Assembly (NCBI RefSeq): GCF_050947875.1
Contig: NC_134571.1
Span: 223,830,024-223,894,023, forward strand
From: Dermacentor variabilis
Lineage: Eukaryota > Arthropoda > Arachnida > Ixodida > Ixodidae
Direction of reading: 5' to 3'
Length of the DNA: 64,000 nt
The notes under the pieces were generated by a model. That model searched no databases, was not told where the DNA came from, and saw nothing but the letters and a program-made list of their open reading frames with translations. The position numbers and the translations under genes are program-made. How positions within the stretch are numbered: the first letter of the stretch is position 1; the number at the start of each line of letters is the position of its first letter. Of the stretch, positions 40,868 to 50,643 are shown in pieces.

Positions 40868-42080
40868 TTGAATTCGATTCTATTCACTACCTGCAAACGT
40901 TCGGCGCTAGCATGGGTACACCATTCGCTCCCACGTATGCCAACATTTTCATGGGACAGCTTCAAGCAGACCTGTCGAAATCCTACCCTTTAAACCCCCC
41001 CACCTATCTTCGTTACATTGACGCACAATGGCGTTAGCCGACTTAATTAGCCATTTCAATCGCTTTCACCCGAGTATTAAATTTACGGCTCACCACTCTC
41101 CTAATCAGATCAACTTTCTGGACACGATGGTCTACGTAGAAAACGGAAAGCTGATAACGACATTTTACCGGATGCCCACGGACAGCCAGCAATATTTAGA
41201 ACACAACAGTCATCACCCGCGACACTGCTAGCAAGGAATTTTTGTCGGACAAGCGAAACGAATACGAACCTGCAGCGAAGGCCACGATTATATCCACCAC
41301 ATAAATGACCTTAAAGCAACGCTAGCAGAAAGGAACTATCCCCAAGTTTCTCCCGATCGTCCTTGCGATGCCGCGTCAAGATTGGAGAGACAGTCGGAAT
41401 TGGCGAAGAAACAGCCCACACCAGAATCTGACAGACAGCCTGCATTCATAACAAAATATTCTTATGCACTCCCAAACATAAACAACATCCTACGAAAATA
41501 ACGCCCAATATTATCATGTAACGAGCGTCTGAGAAAAGTGTTCCCGGATATACCTAGGCTTACCTATCGCCGTTACAGGAACGTTAAAGGCTTGTCAGTG
41601 CACGCAAAAGTAGGCCAACAGCATTCCCACGTTGTAAAAGCATGTTGTCGCCCCAGGTGCAAAGCCTGGAAGCACCTTCAAAGTGACGCTAAAATTAAAA
41701 GCACCGCAACATACTAAGCACATACATACTAAGTCAAATCTAGCTTCACTTGTACAAAATCGGATGTGATTTGTAGGCTTAAATGTTCCTTGTGTAAGAA
41801 ATAATATATCGGTGAAACAGGACAATCAATGAAGGTCAGATTAAACGGACATCGAGCGGACACAGCTAGAAAGCTTCCTAAAGCTATCGCCGAGCATTTC
41901 AACCAAGCTGGTCATAACTTTGATGAACTTAAACTCTACATCTTACAGTCAAATTTCCGTTCTGAACAAGAAATAAAATACAGAGAATCATAACTTATCC
42001 ATAAGTCCAGGACATGGCAACCAATAGTCAGAAAAGTTACGAAGGGAGCTTTAGAATCTATTAGCTATGCTAAATTGCAA
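40868..42080 (+). pseudogene. Penelope-like retroelement remnant (RT plus GIY-YIG)
   Basis: Translated pieces in shifting frames match a Penelope-like element. From about 40,868 the RT shows YLQTFGASMGTPFAPTYAN and then YLRYID, where the catalytic YIDD has lost its second aspartate at a deletion. The next frame (41,028-41,231) has FHPSIKFTAHHSPNQINFLD and a PTDSQQYL motif, typical of the RT C-terminal part. After decayed linker, about 41,740-42,000 carries the GIY-YIG-like endonuclease: CSLCKK, a stop in place of one residue, YIGETGQSMKVRLNGHRAD, AEHFNQAGHNF and EQEIKYRES. Penelope enzymes use this nuclease to cut the target and prime cDNA synthesis. The copy starts inside the RT, so it is 5' truncated, and several frameshifts make it dead. 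Confidence 0.85.
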
Positions 42081-42339
42081 GCTATAGGCAAGAACACTTA
42101 GTGCGGTTTCTTAGCGTATTTCCTTCCCTTTTCTTTTTCCCTTTTTTTTTCCAGCCGGGGTGCCAGACGCCGTTGACAAGCCGGCTAACACGCGTGCGTT
42201 GACACGTGGTTGACAGACAGCCGGGCTCCTGGCCTTCTGCGCAGCATTCCTTCATTCTCAATTCTATGCGCTTACACGCCTTCGCTCGTTGCCCCACCCA
42301 CTCGCCTTACACCCTCTCCCCTTTAGATGAACCGCACCT
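42081..42339. other. Penelope 3' flank, pyrimidine-rich
   Basis: About 260 bp without coding potential. It has a pyrimidine run (42,118-42,151, C and T only) followed by GC-rich sequence. It could be the untranslated end of the Penelope remnant. It ends at the TATA that borders the large DNA transposon. Confidence 0.4.
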
Positions 42340-42341
42340 AT

Positions 42342-42440
42342 AGACCGTTCTTTCGTAGGCGCCGCCATATTGTGAACACAGTGGCGCCGCCTATGAGCAG
42401 CGCCATACTGGCTTGGGTGAAAGCGGTGTTTTGCATGGCA
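42342..42440 (+). repeat. Left terminal inverted repeat of the large transposon
   Basis: The outermost bases AGAC, the block GGCGCCGCCATAT about 17 bases in, and GCGCCATACTGG about 70 bases in are found in inverse orientation at 58,560-58,660. Similarity is imperfect and gapped, which suggests an old insertion. TATA precedes it at 42,339-42,342. Confidence 0.78.
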
Positions 42441-44161
42441 GGTATACGCTCCGCGGTAGTTTCTGGCATTTGTTTTCGCGATCGTGCGGTCTGTTTAGTA
42501 TGACGTGCGTCTTCTACGTGGTAAACGGTTCTGTGAGAGGTGCTGAACTGGTTTAAGGCGTCATGGCCGGAATTTCTGCTGGCGTTGAGGTGGACGGAAC
42601 ACGCAGCGTGATATGTGCGCGCATATTCGAGTCTACTATCAGCCTCGGAGATCAATTGTGTATTTCTGAATGTTCCAATCACTAATGTGACCTTATTGCA
42701 GTACTATTCTCTATTTCTAAGCTGCAGTTTAGGAGCCATGAAACATACGCGACGATCGTGACAGCGTGAGCGTGGGTACCGTTCTGCTACGATAGGAGCT
42801 GTGATGTTGTACTTTGACGAGCTTTCAAACTGTTCGCTGCAGGTTGCATTGCGAGGCTACTTCGTTCGATGGATGAGGTTTCCGTCCCTGAATAAAATAG
42901 TTTTGGCAAGTAATAGCAGCATACCTTACAGTCTGAATTACTACACTTGTCCAGCAAAGGGACTGTTTACGAACTGCGCCAGCGTCCCAACTAGTGGTAG
43001 GTGCTGGATTACATATATCTTTGTTCTATATACCGCATGGTCCAAGCATACGGCATCAGCGGTTTCATATATTTATAAACGTTTTGCGGCGTGACTACGC
43101 GAGGCCCTATTGCGGCGTTAGCCCGTTTTCTCTTGCTTTTTCGAGAAAGAGGATGATAACCGTATTTCTTTTAGGTTGTGTTCGTTCCGTTCTCTACGAC
43201 GCACTCACACGTATTACGGAAATTTAGTCATCAAATATAGGCATCGCATTCTTTTTATGCGATCTCTCATATATTATGGATGTATGCAGGCCAAAAAGCC
43301 AATGCCGAAGCGCACAGCTTACATATGCACCGTGCTGGTTCACCAACCGCAGTGATCGCTGTGTTGAGCAGCGCCATCGGCCTCATGCAGGAAGGCTAGC
43401 GTAGATATATCGTAATTTGAAGTCTACTAGACTTGAAATGAGCGAGAACGATGCCGGTGCATCACAAATATTTGATAGCGCCTGCCGCTTAGATGTTTCG
43501 TGGTTGCCTTAGGTGGGCTGTGCACGAGCATGCGCTCTTATGCTTTATGTTTTACTCCCTACGCCAAGCGATCAGATAGTGAGCAGATTTACCATTTCCT
43601 GCTGCTAATACAGAGACACCGGTTTTCTTTGTTGAATTAAAACCGATATAAGCAAAATGGTTCACAACACATACACACACTGCGACTGATAATGTGCGTA
43701 CACCGCGGCTGATAAAACGCGTCACATTTTTGCGCCCCCAAGAGATATTTCCGCCTGCTATACTTACCGATGCACCGAAAGGCTTCCCTGACGACCTTAT
43801 ATGAACGGACATGGCGTAAATTTCACAAAGTAAGATCTAAAACATCTCGAAATCGTTCCGCAGCACGCGACAGCAATACTTTCAAGCAGCGCCGCGCCGG
43901 ATCGCCCAAGCCAGAGAGGAGGAAAGGCTCTCCGCGTGCCCTATCCTCCTCGCCCGATGAAATGTTCTATAGATACACGATTTTACGGAGAGAGCGAGGA
44001 TACTCTCGAACCAGGAGCACTGTGTTCGATTCGCCGTTTCCGTTTCCGGTAACCCAGAGTGGCCCTCTTGCATTGGGCTGTTAAATTTGCTCGACAGAAG
44101 TTGACACGTGCCTGTTTTAATGTGTTTTCTTCATTTTTGCGTGCACTTGTTAACAGCCGGA
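42441..44161. other. 5' region of the transposon, no recognised gene
   Basis: About 1.7 kb between the left inverted repeat and the THAP exon. It should hold the transposase promoter and perhaps a non-coding leader exon. Short open frames occur on both strands (a 114-codon minus-strand frame near 42,338-42,682), but none shows a domain. I see no repeat that I can name in it. Confidence 0.4.
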
Positions 44162-44244
44162 ATGCCTTTCACCGCGCCTACGTCGTCCGGTCAGCACTCT
44201 GTAGTGGTGGGTTGTGGCAACAACCAGCGAAAACGAAAGAATAT
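44162..44244 (+). pseudogene. Transposase THAP exon, 5' half (split by insertion)
   Basis: The ATG at 44,162 opens a frame encoding SVVVGCGNNQRKRKN, which resembles the start of a THAP zinc-binding DNA-recognition domain (Cys followed by asparagines and basic residues). The exon stops at the AT that borders a 5,078-bp element. Across that element the same codon, ATC, is completed at 49,325 and the frame continues without a shift. The first cysteine expected in a THAP C2CH motif appears to be valine here. The start codon is the first in frame; an upstream exon cannot be excluded. Confidence 0.65.
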
Positions 44245-44456
44245 AGCCTGTTTCACATGATGCGATTTTCGTCGCACCGGAAGTGCGATTTCCGTCGTTT
44301 GCGATGAAAATCGCAGTCGCAGTGCCGACCCCCCGATTTTTGGCTGCGACCAACCGGTTGGTCGCACAGTCGCACCGTCGCACCGATCGCTGCGATTTTC
44401 CGTCGAAATTGCGCGGAGAGCTGTCAACGGAGCTATTCCGCCGGTTTGTTTTGGAA

Positions 44457-44703
44457 AATGGCGTCTCGCACGACAAGTGCAATGCGCGGAGAGGTGGATC
44501 GTCGAATTCGGTACGTACGCGAAGGGAGAATAAAAAACTTGTACCGCAGATTGCATTCTCCGATTGCTATGCGTTTGTTGACACGCTACACAGCAAATGA
44601 AGTGCATTTTCACGTTTGCTTCGTACGCCTTTGGGAGTTCTCAGTGCTAGGAGGTGTTCGAACCCCAGCAGACGACGAGGTCGTCACAATTTTCTTTTGC
44701 TGA
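44457..44703 (+). other. Unidentified 81-codon open frame near the left end of the nested element
   Basis: An open frame starts 212 bp inside the element with MASRTTSAMRGEVDRR and ends at a TGA at 44,701. It is basic in its first half. I recognise no domain. Its position just inside the TIR is where Harbinger-type elements often start a gene, so it may be the remnant of a first exon. It may equally be chance. Confidence 0.25.
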
Positions 44704-45662
44704 GTAGCATGCAGAAATCGCGCTTACAAAGCAGCTTGAATTACTTCAAACTTGGCAAGGGCAAATGACAAGACAGCAAAGTACCCGAAGTTTCAACGTT
44801 GCGCTGAACGCGGTACCGTTCAGTTGCATTTTCTTGTCGGTTTTCAAGCATGAATTTCCCGATGCATCTTGAAAGCTTATCTTGCCTCTTATTAAATTTG
44901 ACAGAGCGAAAGTGTAGGCTATCGTAATGAATTTGCTACGATAGCATTAAATCCGTGGCTTGAATAAAACATTACATGCACGTCAAGTTGCACCTCTTCT
45001 CTGGATATTTTTTTTTTCTTGCACAGAAACCAATAAACATTGACTATGTTGCGGACTTTGTATCCTTACTGCATCTGTATGAACACATGCTCTGCAAGGT
45101 ACTTAACTGTACAGCTAGTAGATTAAGTAAATTGCTTGCTATAATGGCACAGTGACAACGTACCCTCCTGCACAATTATGTAGAACTCGTGCAACAATGC
45201 GAAAAGCAGGCAAATGGCCTGTTCTAGTGGGGATAAAACAGTATAAAACGACACGCTGAAGAAAAGTAAATCAAAACTGTGCAGTGAAGTCAGCCAGTAC
45301 AAGCAGTTCTTGCACGTTCACGGCTGATCAAGTGTGCAGAAACATTCATGCCTTACATGTTTCTAGTAAGTTTCTAATAAGTTTGTGATCACATATATTA
45401 GTGTGTAAAACCATATAACGATATCCGCTGCGATTACTATCTTTATAAATAATGAAATACCATGCTACTTGCAAGAACATATATCACCCGAGGATTTTAG
45501 AACAAATTTCTGCATTTCAACTATACACAATATGTGGTTTATTCAATAAAATAACACAAACTGGGCTTTTTTGCAATGACAAACTTATTCCAAACTTTAC
45601 TTACATACAGGCAAGAAAAAAAATTATAGACAGAAATATTGTTCTTCAATTTGCTCACCTGC

Positions 45663-45780
45663 CACTATGGCTATAGCATTCTGCTGCTAACACAAGGCGA
45701 GGGGTTGATTTGCCAGCCATGGAAGTCGCATTTCGATGGGAGTCATAGGTGAAAAAAAAAGCTCTTGCACTTAGATTTAG
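45663..45780 (+). mobile_element. tRNA-derived SINE fragment
   Basis: The segment ATGGCTATAGCATTCTGCTG, then GGCGAGGGGTTGATTTG, GTCGCATTTCGATGGGAG and CACTTAGATTTAG follows the order of the better preserved SINE on the minus strand at 55,227-55,464 (tRNA-like head, GCATTTCGATGGGGGCGAAA, ACTTAGATTTAGGTG). It is strongly diverged and truncated before the SINE 3' half. It lies within the 5,078-bp nested element. Confidence 0.65.
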
Positions 45781-46300
45781 TTCATCACCTTTTATTGAAC
45801 CCTTACACTTCAATATACTATTGCATAGGGGGGCATGCTTATGCAAAATCTAACACCAATAGAAAGCAAAGGGCAGAATTGTAAAACAACCATGTTTCGT
45901 GATAATTCGAGTGTGTAAATATTCATTGCATCAATATGTATTGTTCAACAGCACTGCACAAATAAGCATGATCAGGTATAGCAAGTACTCTGTCAGGAAG
46001 CTGGTTCTACAGATGTATAATATCAAGGCATGAATGCTCATACTACATATACGTCGCACACATAGCACAAAGAAAACCTTTTTCAAGAGTTGTCCCTTCT
46101 GGCAGATATGAGTGGGCCATAAGCAGCAGGAACTTTATTGCAGGACATTGTGTAATACCGCTTATGAAAGAATGAAGAGAGTTAAGAGGCTTTTAACAGG
46201 AGTACCTCATGCTGCTCCAATAAGAGGAACGATGAGCAAAAACATTTTTGGTAGAGCACTTAAACAGTAACTTTCTGAAAGGCAGAAAATTCCAGGTGAG
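45781..46300. other. Interior of nested element, no recognised feature
   Basis: AT-rich sequence with no open frame of interest on either strand and no repeat that I can name. Confidence 0.4.
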
Positions 46301-46366
46301 AGTTGGAGGTACATTTGGCCCACACATACCAACAACACGGGCATACTACAAGAAACACTACAGCCT

Positions 46367-47500
46367 ATGGTGTATTACAGTCTATGGGAAAGCTATCTTA
46401 TGCAGAAATCAAGAATGATGCAACAAGCCCTCGACAACACTTCAGACTTTCTTGGCCGGTCTGGCCTCTCGCTTTCTGATAAGTCAGCTCATATCAACGT
46501 CGAAAAAAAAAGAAAGACTAGAATCAAGAACTGCCCCAGATTGCACATTGTGATCCACATAGCTGGACAAGTATGCCCACAAGACAACATCCACAAATCC
46601 TCAGCCAGTGTAAGCCCATGACGGCAGAGCCAGCACGTGGGTGAAACAATTATGCAATGCCTGGACGCAACTTCCACACCTGGTGAAAAGAATAATCTCG
46701 AAATAATGGGGGTGGACAAGTGGATACTATAGAAAATCGCAGATGCTGTGCTTGTGTCCAAGGTATGGTACGGTATGAATTACCAGCAGCACACAAAAAA
46801 GACAACTCGTCGAATACAGGCATCGGGTAGTAATAACAGGTCTTTCCAACTTTACCATGCTTGAAGACCTCTATGAGAAAGAGCTAACGAACAAGCACCT
46901 AGACAGTAGAGTTGCAGCCTGCAGCACAAATTCTTTGTCTCAAGAGCTCAGAACCTCGTCCCAAGATACTATGCCAGCTAGCATATGAGATGCAAAGACG
47001 ACTACCCCTCCCTTCAGAAACACAACCTCGGGAGTGCCTGAACTTGAAACACAACAGGCCCATACCGTGGAATATGGGGGCAAACAATTAAGCCAGGAGA
47101 CTATATGCAACTGCCAAACACACAGAGGAGGTTGCTAATCATGAAGATGCAAGCAAACATAAGGCACATATGGCATGGCAATAGCAGTGTAACAGTAGTA
47201 TGACACTACATAAAGCTAAACCCTATATAAGTGAGTACCATTCCAGGTCATCCTACACCTAGAAAAGCTGAACTGAAAGCAATCAAAGCAGCACTTGTAG
47301 TGCAGATTACACCCTGCACAACACCCTGCATGGATTCACTAGAAACTATTTGGGCCTGCACATCACACAAGATTGTCAGGAAAATCAGGAGATTGACACG
47401 CGACTTGCAAGCACATGGCCAGAAATTAAATTACAGGATACATAACCGTGCAGATATTCCAGGACACAAGTAGGCTTATAAGCCCGACATAATAACTGAA
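46367..47500 (+). pseudogene. Probable LINE coding remnant
   Basis: Short frames in series read like the C-terminal half of a non-LTR retrotransposon polyprotein. ALDNTSDFLGRSGLSLSDKS at about 46,420 resembles the LINE RT segment that follows the FADD box. HPTPRKAELKAIKAALV at about 47,250 resembles the glutamate-alanine segment of a LINE RNase H domain. Stops and frameshifts lie throughout. The similarity is to a general pattern and I cannot name the clade, so this is tentative. Confidence 0.4.
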
Positions 47501-47527
47501 AACTAGATGACTTTGTGTGTAATCATT

Positions 47528-47626
47528 ATTAACTAAAGTGCAACAGATTGACAACAGACAAGAACGAAGTGCTCTGTGTGTTCACTTCGTTCCTGTCCAT
47601 CGTATTTCTGTTGCACTATAGTTAAT
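47528..47626. repeat. 99-bp imperfect inverted repeat
   Basis: ATTAACTAAAGTGCAACAG and AGACAAGAACGAAGTG on the left pair with CACTTCGTTCCTGTCC and CTGTTGCACTATAGTTAAT on the right, around an 11-base loop. The layout suggests a small foldback element, inside the 5,078-bp insertion. The terminal word TTAACTA/TAGTTAA could be its end or its target site. Confidence 0.7.
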
Positions 47627-48562
47627 TACTATAGATTGTAACACCATAACTTGATACAAACATGCACACTATAGGATGCAGACAAATGCTCAGGACAAAC
47701 TCCAGAATGTTTGCATCCTGATACTTATGAAAGTGAACGGTTTCATTCCATGGCTGTCAATGAGACGGAGAGAAAACTTGATTGTGTTCGTGGAACAAAA
47801 ATGCATTGATAAGCTTAGACATATAGTCATTGCTTAACACTTTCGAAATGAATAATTATAGCTTGCTATCAACATTGAAGCAGCCTTTCGACAGCAAGAA
47901 AAGGAATCAGTTTTTCCAGCTCTGAACATCGAATTGCAGGAAATGCAAGCAGACACAAAATTCTGCCAATATAATCTGTTTAGGAATACCAAATTGGAAT
48001 AAACATGGAGGCTTGCATTTGTACTTTCTCTGGCTGAGCAATCTAGTTTGAAATGACTCCCATAAGCATGTCGTAACAATGTTGATCTAATACAGGTTAA
48101 ATGCATGACTATCTTAAGAAATCTGGAAGATTGCTATAAATTACAGTGAAGAAACTATAATATCTAATAACATTGATAATAATATTTATTTCCACAGAAC
48201 AGGCTAACCGTGAGAGGCGTGCGAGGCTGAGCAGAAAGCTGAAAAATTCTACGGCAAGTGCGCCTGCCGTGGGCCCACGATCCTGCATTATGGATAGCGC
48301 GTATTGATATGGTCTTCTTGTTAGAAGTTCCGAGTATAGTACCAGCGCGAGACACGGGACAACAAAGTGGACGAGAAGTGTGTCTTTTAGAATGCTATGT
48401 TACAACGTACAGGTTTCTACAAAAGTGACGGTAACTGCTCGAAACATTTGATTCGTCGGCTTTTGCGCCTTTAGAAATATTTATAGAGGGCTCCCATATA
48501 TATATTCGCAGCGCAAGCACGGCGATGGACGAACCAGGCTAGCGCTAAGGTTGAATTTCACA

Positions 48563-48612
48563 ACACAATTTTCATTCCACGTCGTAAACACAATTTTCAT
48601 TCCACGTCGTAA
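48563..48612. repeat. Two tandem copies of a 25-bp unit
   Basis: The unit beginning ACACAATTTTCATTCCACG and ending TCGTAA occurs twice in direct succession without a mismatch. No further copies are seen nearby. A recent slippage event is the simplest explanation. Confidence 0.85.
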
Positions 48613-49190
48613 TCACACAGATCGTTTGAGGCTTCGTTCAGGGGCACACGCGGGCGTTCGGGTTGGTGCTTCTTGATGCGTTTGGCGTAAGAATATGGCT
48701 AGGAGCAGGCACCACATATGCGCAATGACGGGCATTGTACACGCATCATTTCTCCAAAAGCTGACGCCGAGCACGGGTAGCGCGAGGATCTTGTTGGGCT
48801 GACACGACAACTTCGTGCAGCCGAACTCCGAATACTGCATATACGGTGAGGGCAGCTATATGAACTTGTCGGTAGGCCATCTTGTAGATTGTTGTAGCGC
48901 AGGCAAAACGAAACGGTCATAGAAGGTAGATAAGACAACACACAGCGCTGAACCATAGAATAAAGAATTGCTGAACCACCTGCGAACAGCTGTTTACGTG
49001 CGCGATGTTACACTGATCTACAGAAACCGCCGTCGCGCACTCCAAGACAAATCTTAACTAACGGTTTTAAATTAGTAAACGTACATATTATTTGCTTCTA
49101 ATCAAGATAAGTCAATAATATTATAGTGTAAACGTTTTATTCACTACACTAAAGTAATTATGCAGCGTGTGCCGCGAAACCTGGCTGTAA
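48613..49190. other. Right interior of nested element, no recognised gene
   Basis: Overlapping minus-strand frames of 75 and 85 codons lie between 48,613 and 48,956, the second with a basic, serine-rich composition. A minus-strand ATG near 48,878 opens a further frame with VHIAALTVYAVFGV. Since the element's right TIR is near, this could be the first exon of a decayed gene reading inward. No domain is recognisable. Confidence 0.3.
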
Positions 49191-49324
49191 GCAACCCTGG
49201 GCGTCGCACCAGTCGCATTGTTAAAATCGCAAGCATGTGAAATGAGCCCTCTAAAAATCGCATTGCGACGCGTGCGACAGCACCGATTTTCGTCGTTGCA
49301 GTCGCAGCATGTGAAACAGCCTAT

Positions 49325-49503
49325 CGCGGATAGCTTGTGCGAAAAACATGCTATGAAGAAGGAGCAATGTGGTTGCGATATGTTTCTGTTGCACCGCTTC
49401 CCCGAGAACGTTGACTTGGGTCGTCAGTAGATTTCTTTTCGTTGATGGAAAACGCATGGAGCAAAACCCGCTGGCAATGCTGAACTTGGGTTCCCAGCGA
49501 AAG
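49325..49503 (+). pseudogene. Transposase THAP exon, 3' half
   Basis: Continues the frame interrupted at 44,244. It encodes DSLCEKHAMKKEQCGCDM and LHRFPENVDL, the last being the FHRFP-like core of a THAP domain. A TAG (after LGRQ) follows where a tryptophan would be expected. One frame over, FVDGKRMEQNPLAMLNL continues to the end of the exon, as in the C-terminal part of THAP domains. The conserved Cys-x2-His pair that should lie between is missing, so a small deletion or frameshift has removed it. The exon ends at AAG followed by GTAAGT, and in the second frame it ends in phase 0, the same as all downstream exons. The domain cannot fold as a zinc-binding THAP. Confidence 0.7.
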
Positions 49504-49867
49504 GTAAGTAAGCGCTTGTTCATCGCTACCTGACCCGTTCTAAAGCACCGTATTTCGTGTAATTAGTGCCTTAGACATTGCACTGGGCCTTTACAGCTCT
49601 AGTGAAAAAGCTTCGAAGTCGCGTACCGTAGCGCTCAGCTATTTCTGCCGAACCTGAACAGGAAACATGTACCGCAGTTTCATGCTAGATAGTGGTGCTG
49701 TTAAAATGTTACGATTGAGCTAGGCTTCATGCTATCGGTGCGGAGGACGCGATATCGAACTGGTAAGACGGTCACTCTTACATCTTCGTCGTTTCGCTTG
49801 TCCGTGACGATGTATCAGCAGTTGTTCCTGAATCGAAGCCTCCATTCTTGGCTGCTATAATAGATTT
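49504..49867. other. First intron of the transposase gene, 5' part
   Basis: The intron starts with GTAAGT. No coding or repeat signal is visible before the SINE that follows. Confidence 0.5.
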
Positions 49868-50030
49868 GCCGTGGTGGCCTAGCGGTTAAGGCATTTACCT
49901 GCCAAGGCCGAAGTCGCGGTGCCGATACGCAGCGGAGGCGGTGACATTTATATGGAGGCAAACCGCGAAAACGCTCCTGTACTAATGCTTGGGTGGTCTA
50001 AGAACTTCGGGCTGTCAGAATTAATAAGTT
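49868..50030 (+). mobile_element. tRNA-derived SINE in the first transposase intron
   Basis: Begins GCCGTGGTGGCCTAGCGGTTA, the tRNA-like head with an A-box, then GTCGCGGTGCCGATACGC at the place of the B-box, GGAGGCAAACCGCGAAAACGC and GGGTGGTCTAAGAACTTC. The order equals that of the SINE at 55,227-55,464 in inverse orientation. It is old: the B-box is no longer GGTTCGAATCC-like. Confidence 0.72.
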
Positions 50031-50643
50031 CGTCTCTACTGCAGTGCGTTTGATAATTTTGTGAACGGCGTTGGCACATAGTACCCAAGAATTGTTAGCT
50101 CCGATAATAAAAAAGTTTCCTTATATTTCAGGTTATCTTTGGGCGCAGACGCCTGAACCATGACGAAAATACCTCAGCACCGACTAAGCGGAAAGCAAGT
50201 GTACAGATTATCACTGTGTGGCTGATAATGAGTTATTTCCGTTCCAGAGAAAAACGAGCAGCGACACAGGAGATGAAGAGTCACGTCGGGTTCCTTTACA
50301 GAGTGTAAGGCTTTTCTTTGGTCTAATTTGTCTGAATCTGAACATACCACTGAACTGAACTGTGGAAAATAGCCGGTGTGTGTCGTCATAAGAACAATGT
50401 AGCCGATTAGTCACAAGAAAGATTGAAGTATGTTGCGTACCACTATATGGGAAGATATTTCGTTCGTTAAACTTGTCTTTGAGAACAAGAACTCAGCTAG
50501 CTGATGTTTTGCCTACAAGTAAGTTCACTTACTGAAAATACCCCAACTATGTCTTTCCCGCGCTGTGAAGTTTTCATTACTATGTAGGCTAGTGGAAGTT
50601 CTGTCAGTGCAACAGGCTTAAAGCTATTGACGTGTTTTTACAG
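50031..50643. other. First intron of the transposase gene, 3' part
   Basis: Noncoding sequence that ends at TTTTTACAG before exon 2. No named feature is seen. Confidence 0.5.

Larger units (their letters stand above)
44245..49322. mobile_element. 5,078-bp DNA element nested in the THAP exon
   Basis: Its ends are inverted repeats. The left is AGCCTGTTTCACATGATGCGA; the right, reverse-complemented, is AGGCTGTTTCACATGCTGCGA. That is 21 bp with two differences. AT flanks both sides (44,243-44,244 and 49,323-49,324), and removing the element plus one AT restores the reading frame of the interrupted exon. The subterminal regions repeat GCGATTTTCGTCGCA-like words, and a second TIR-like copy (AAGCATGTGAAATGAGCC) lies at about 49,229. 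TIR and target duplication fit the ISL2EU/Harbinger group. The interior has no transposase that I recognise, so it is probably non-autonomous or badly decayed, and it contains older retroelement scraps. Confidence 0.85.

Noticed and set aside
42338..42682. A 114-codon minus-strand frame at the left end of the transposon
   Set aside because: It overlaps the terminal inverted repeat and shows no domain, so it is more likely chance.
43552..44482. Several overlapping frames of 60-140 codons on both strands
   Set aside because: They overlap one another, cross the border of the nested element and lack recognisable motifs.
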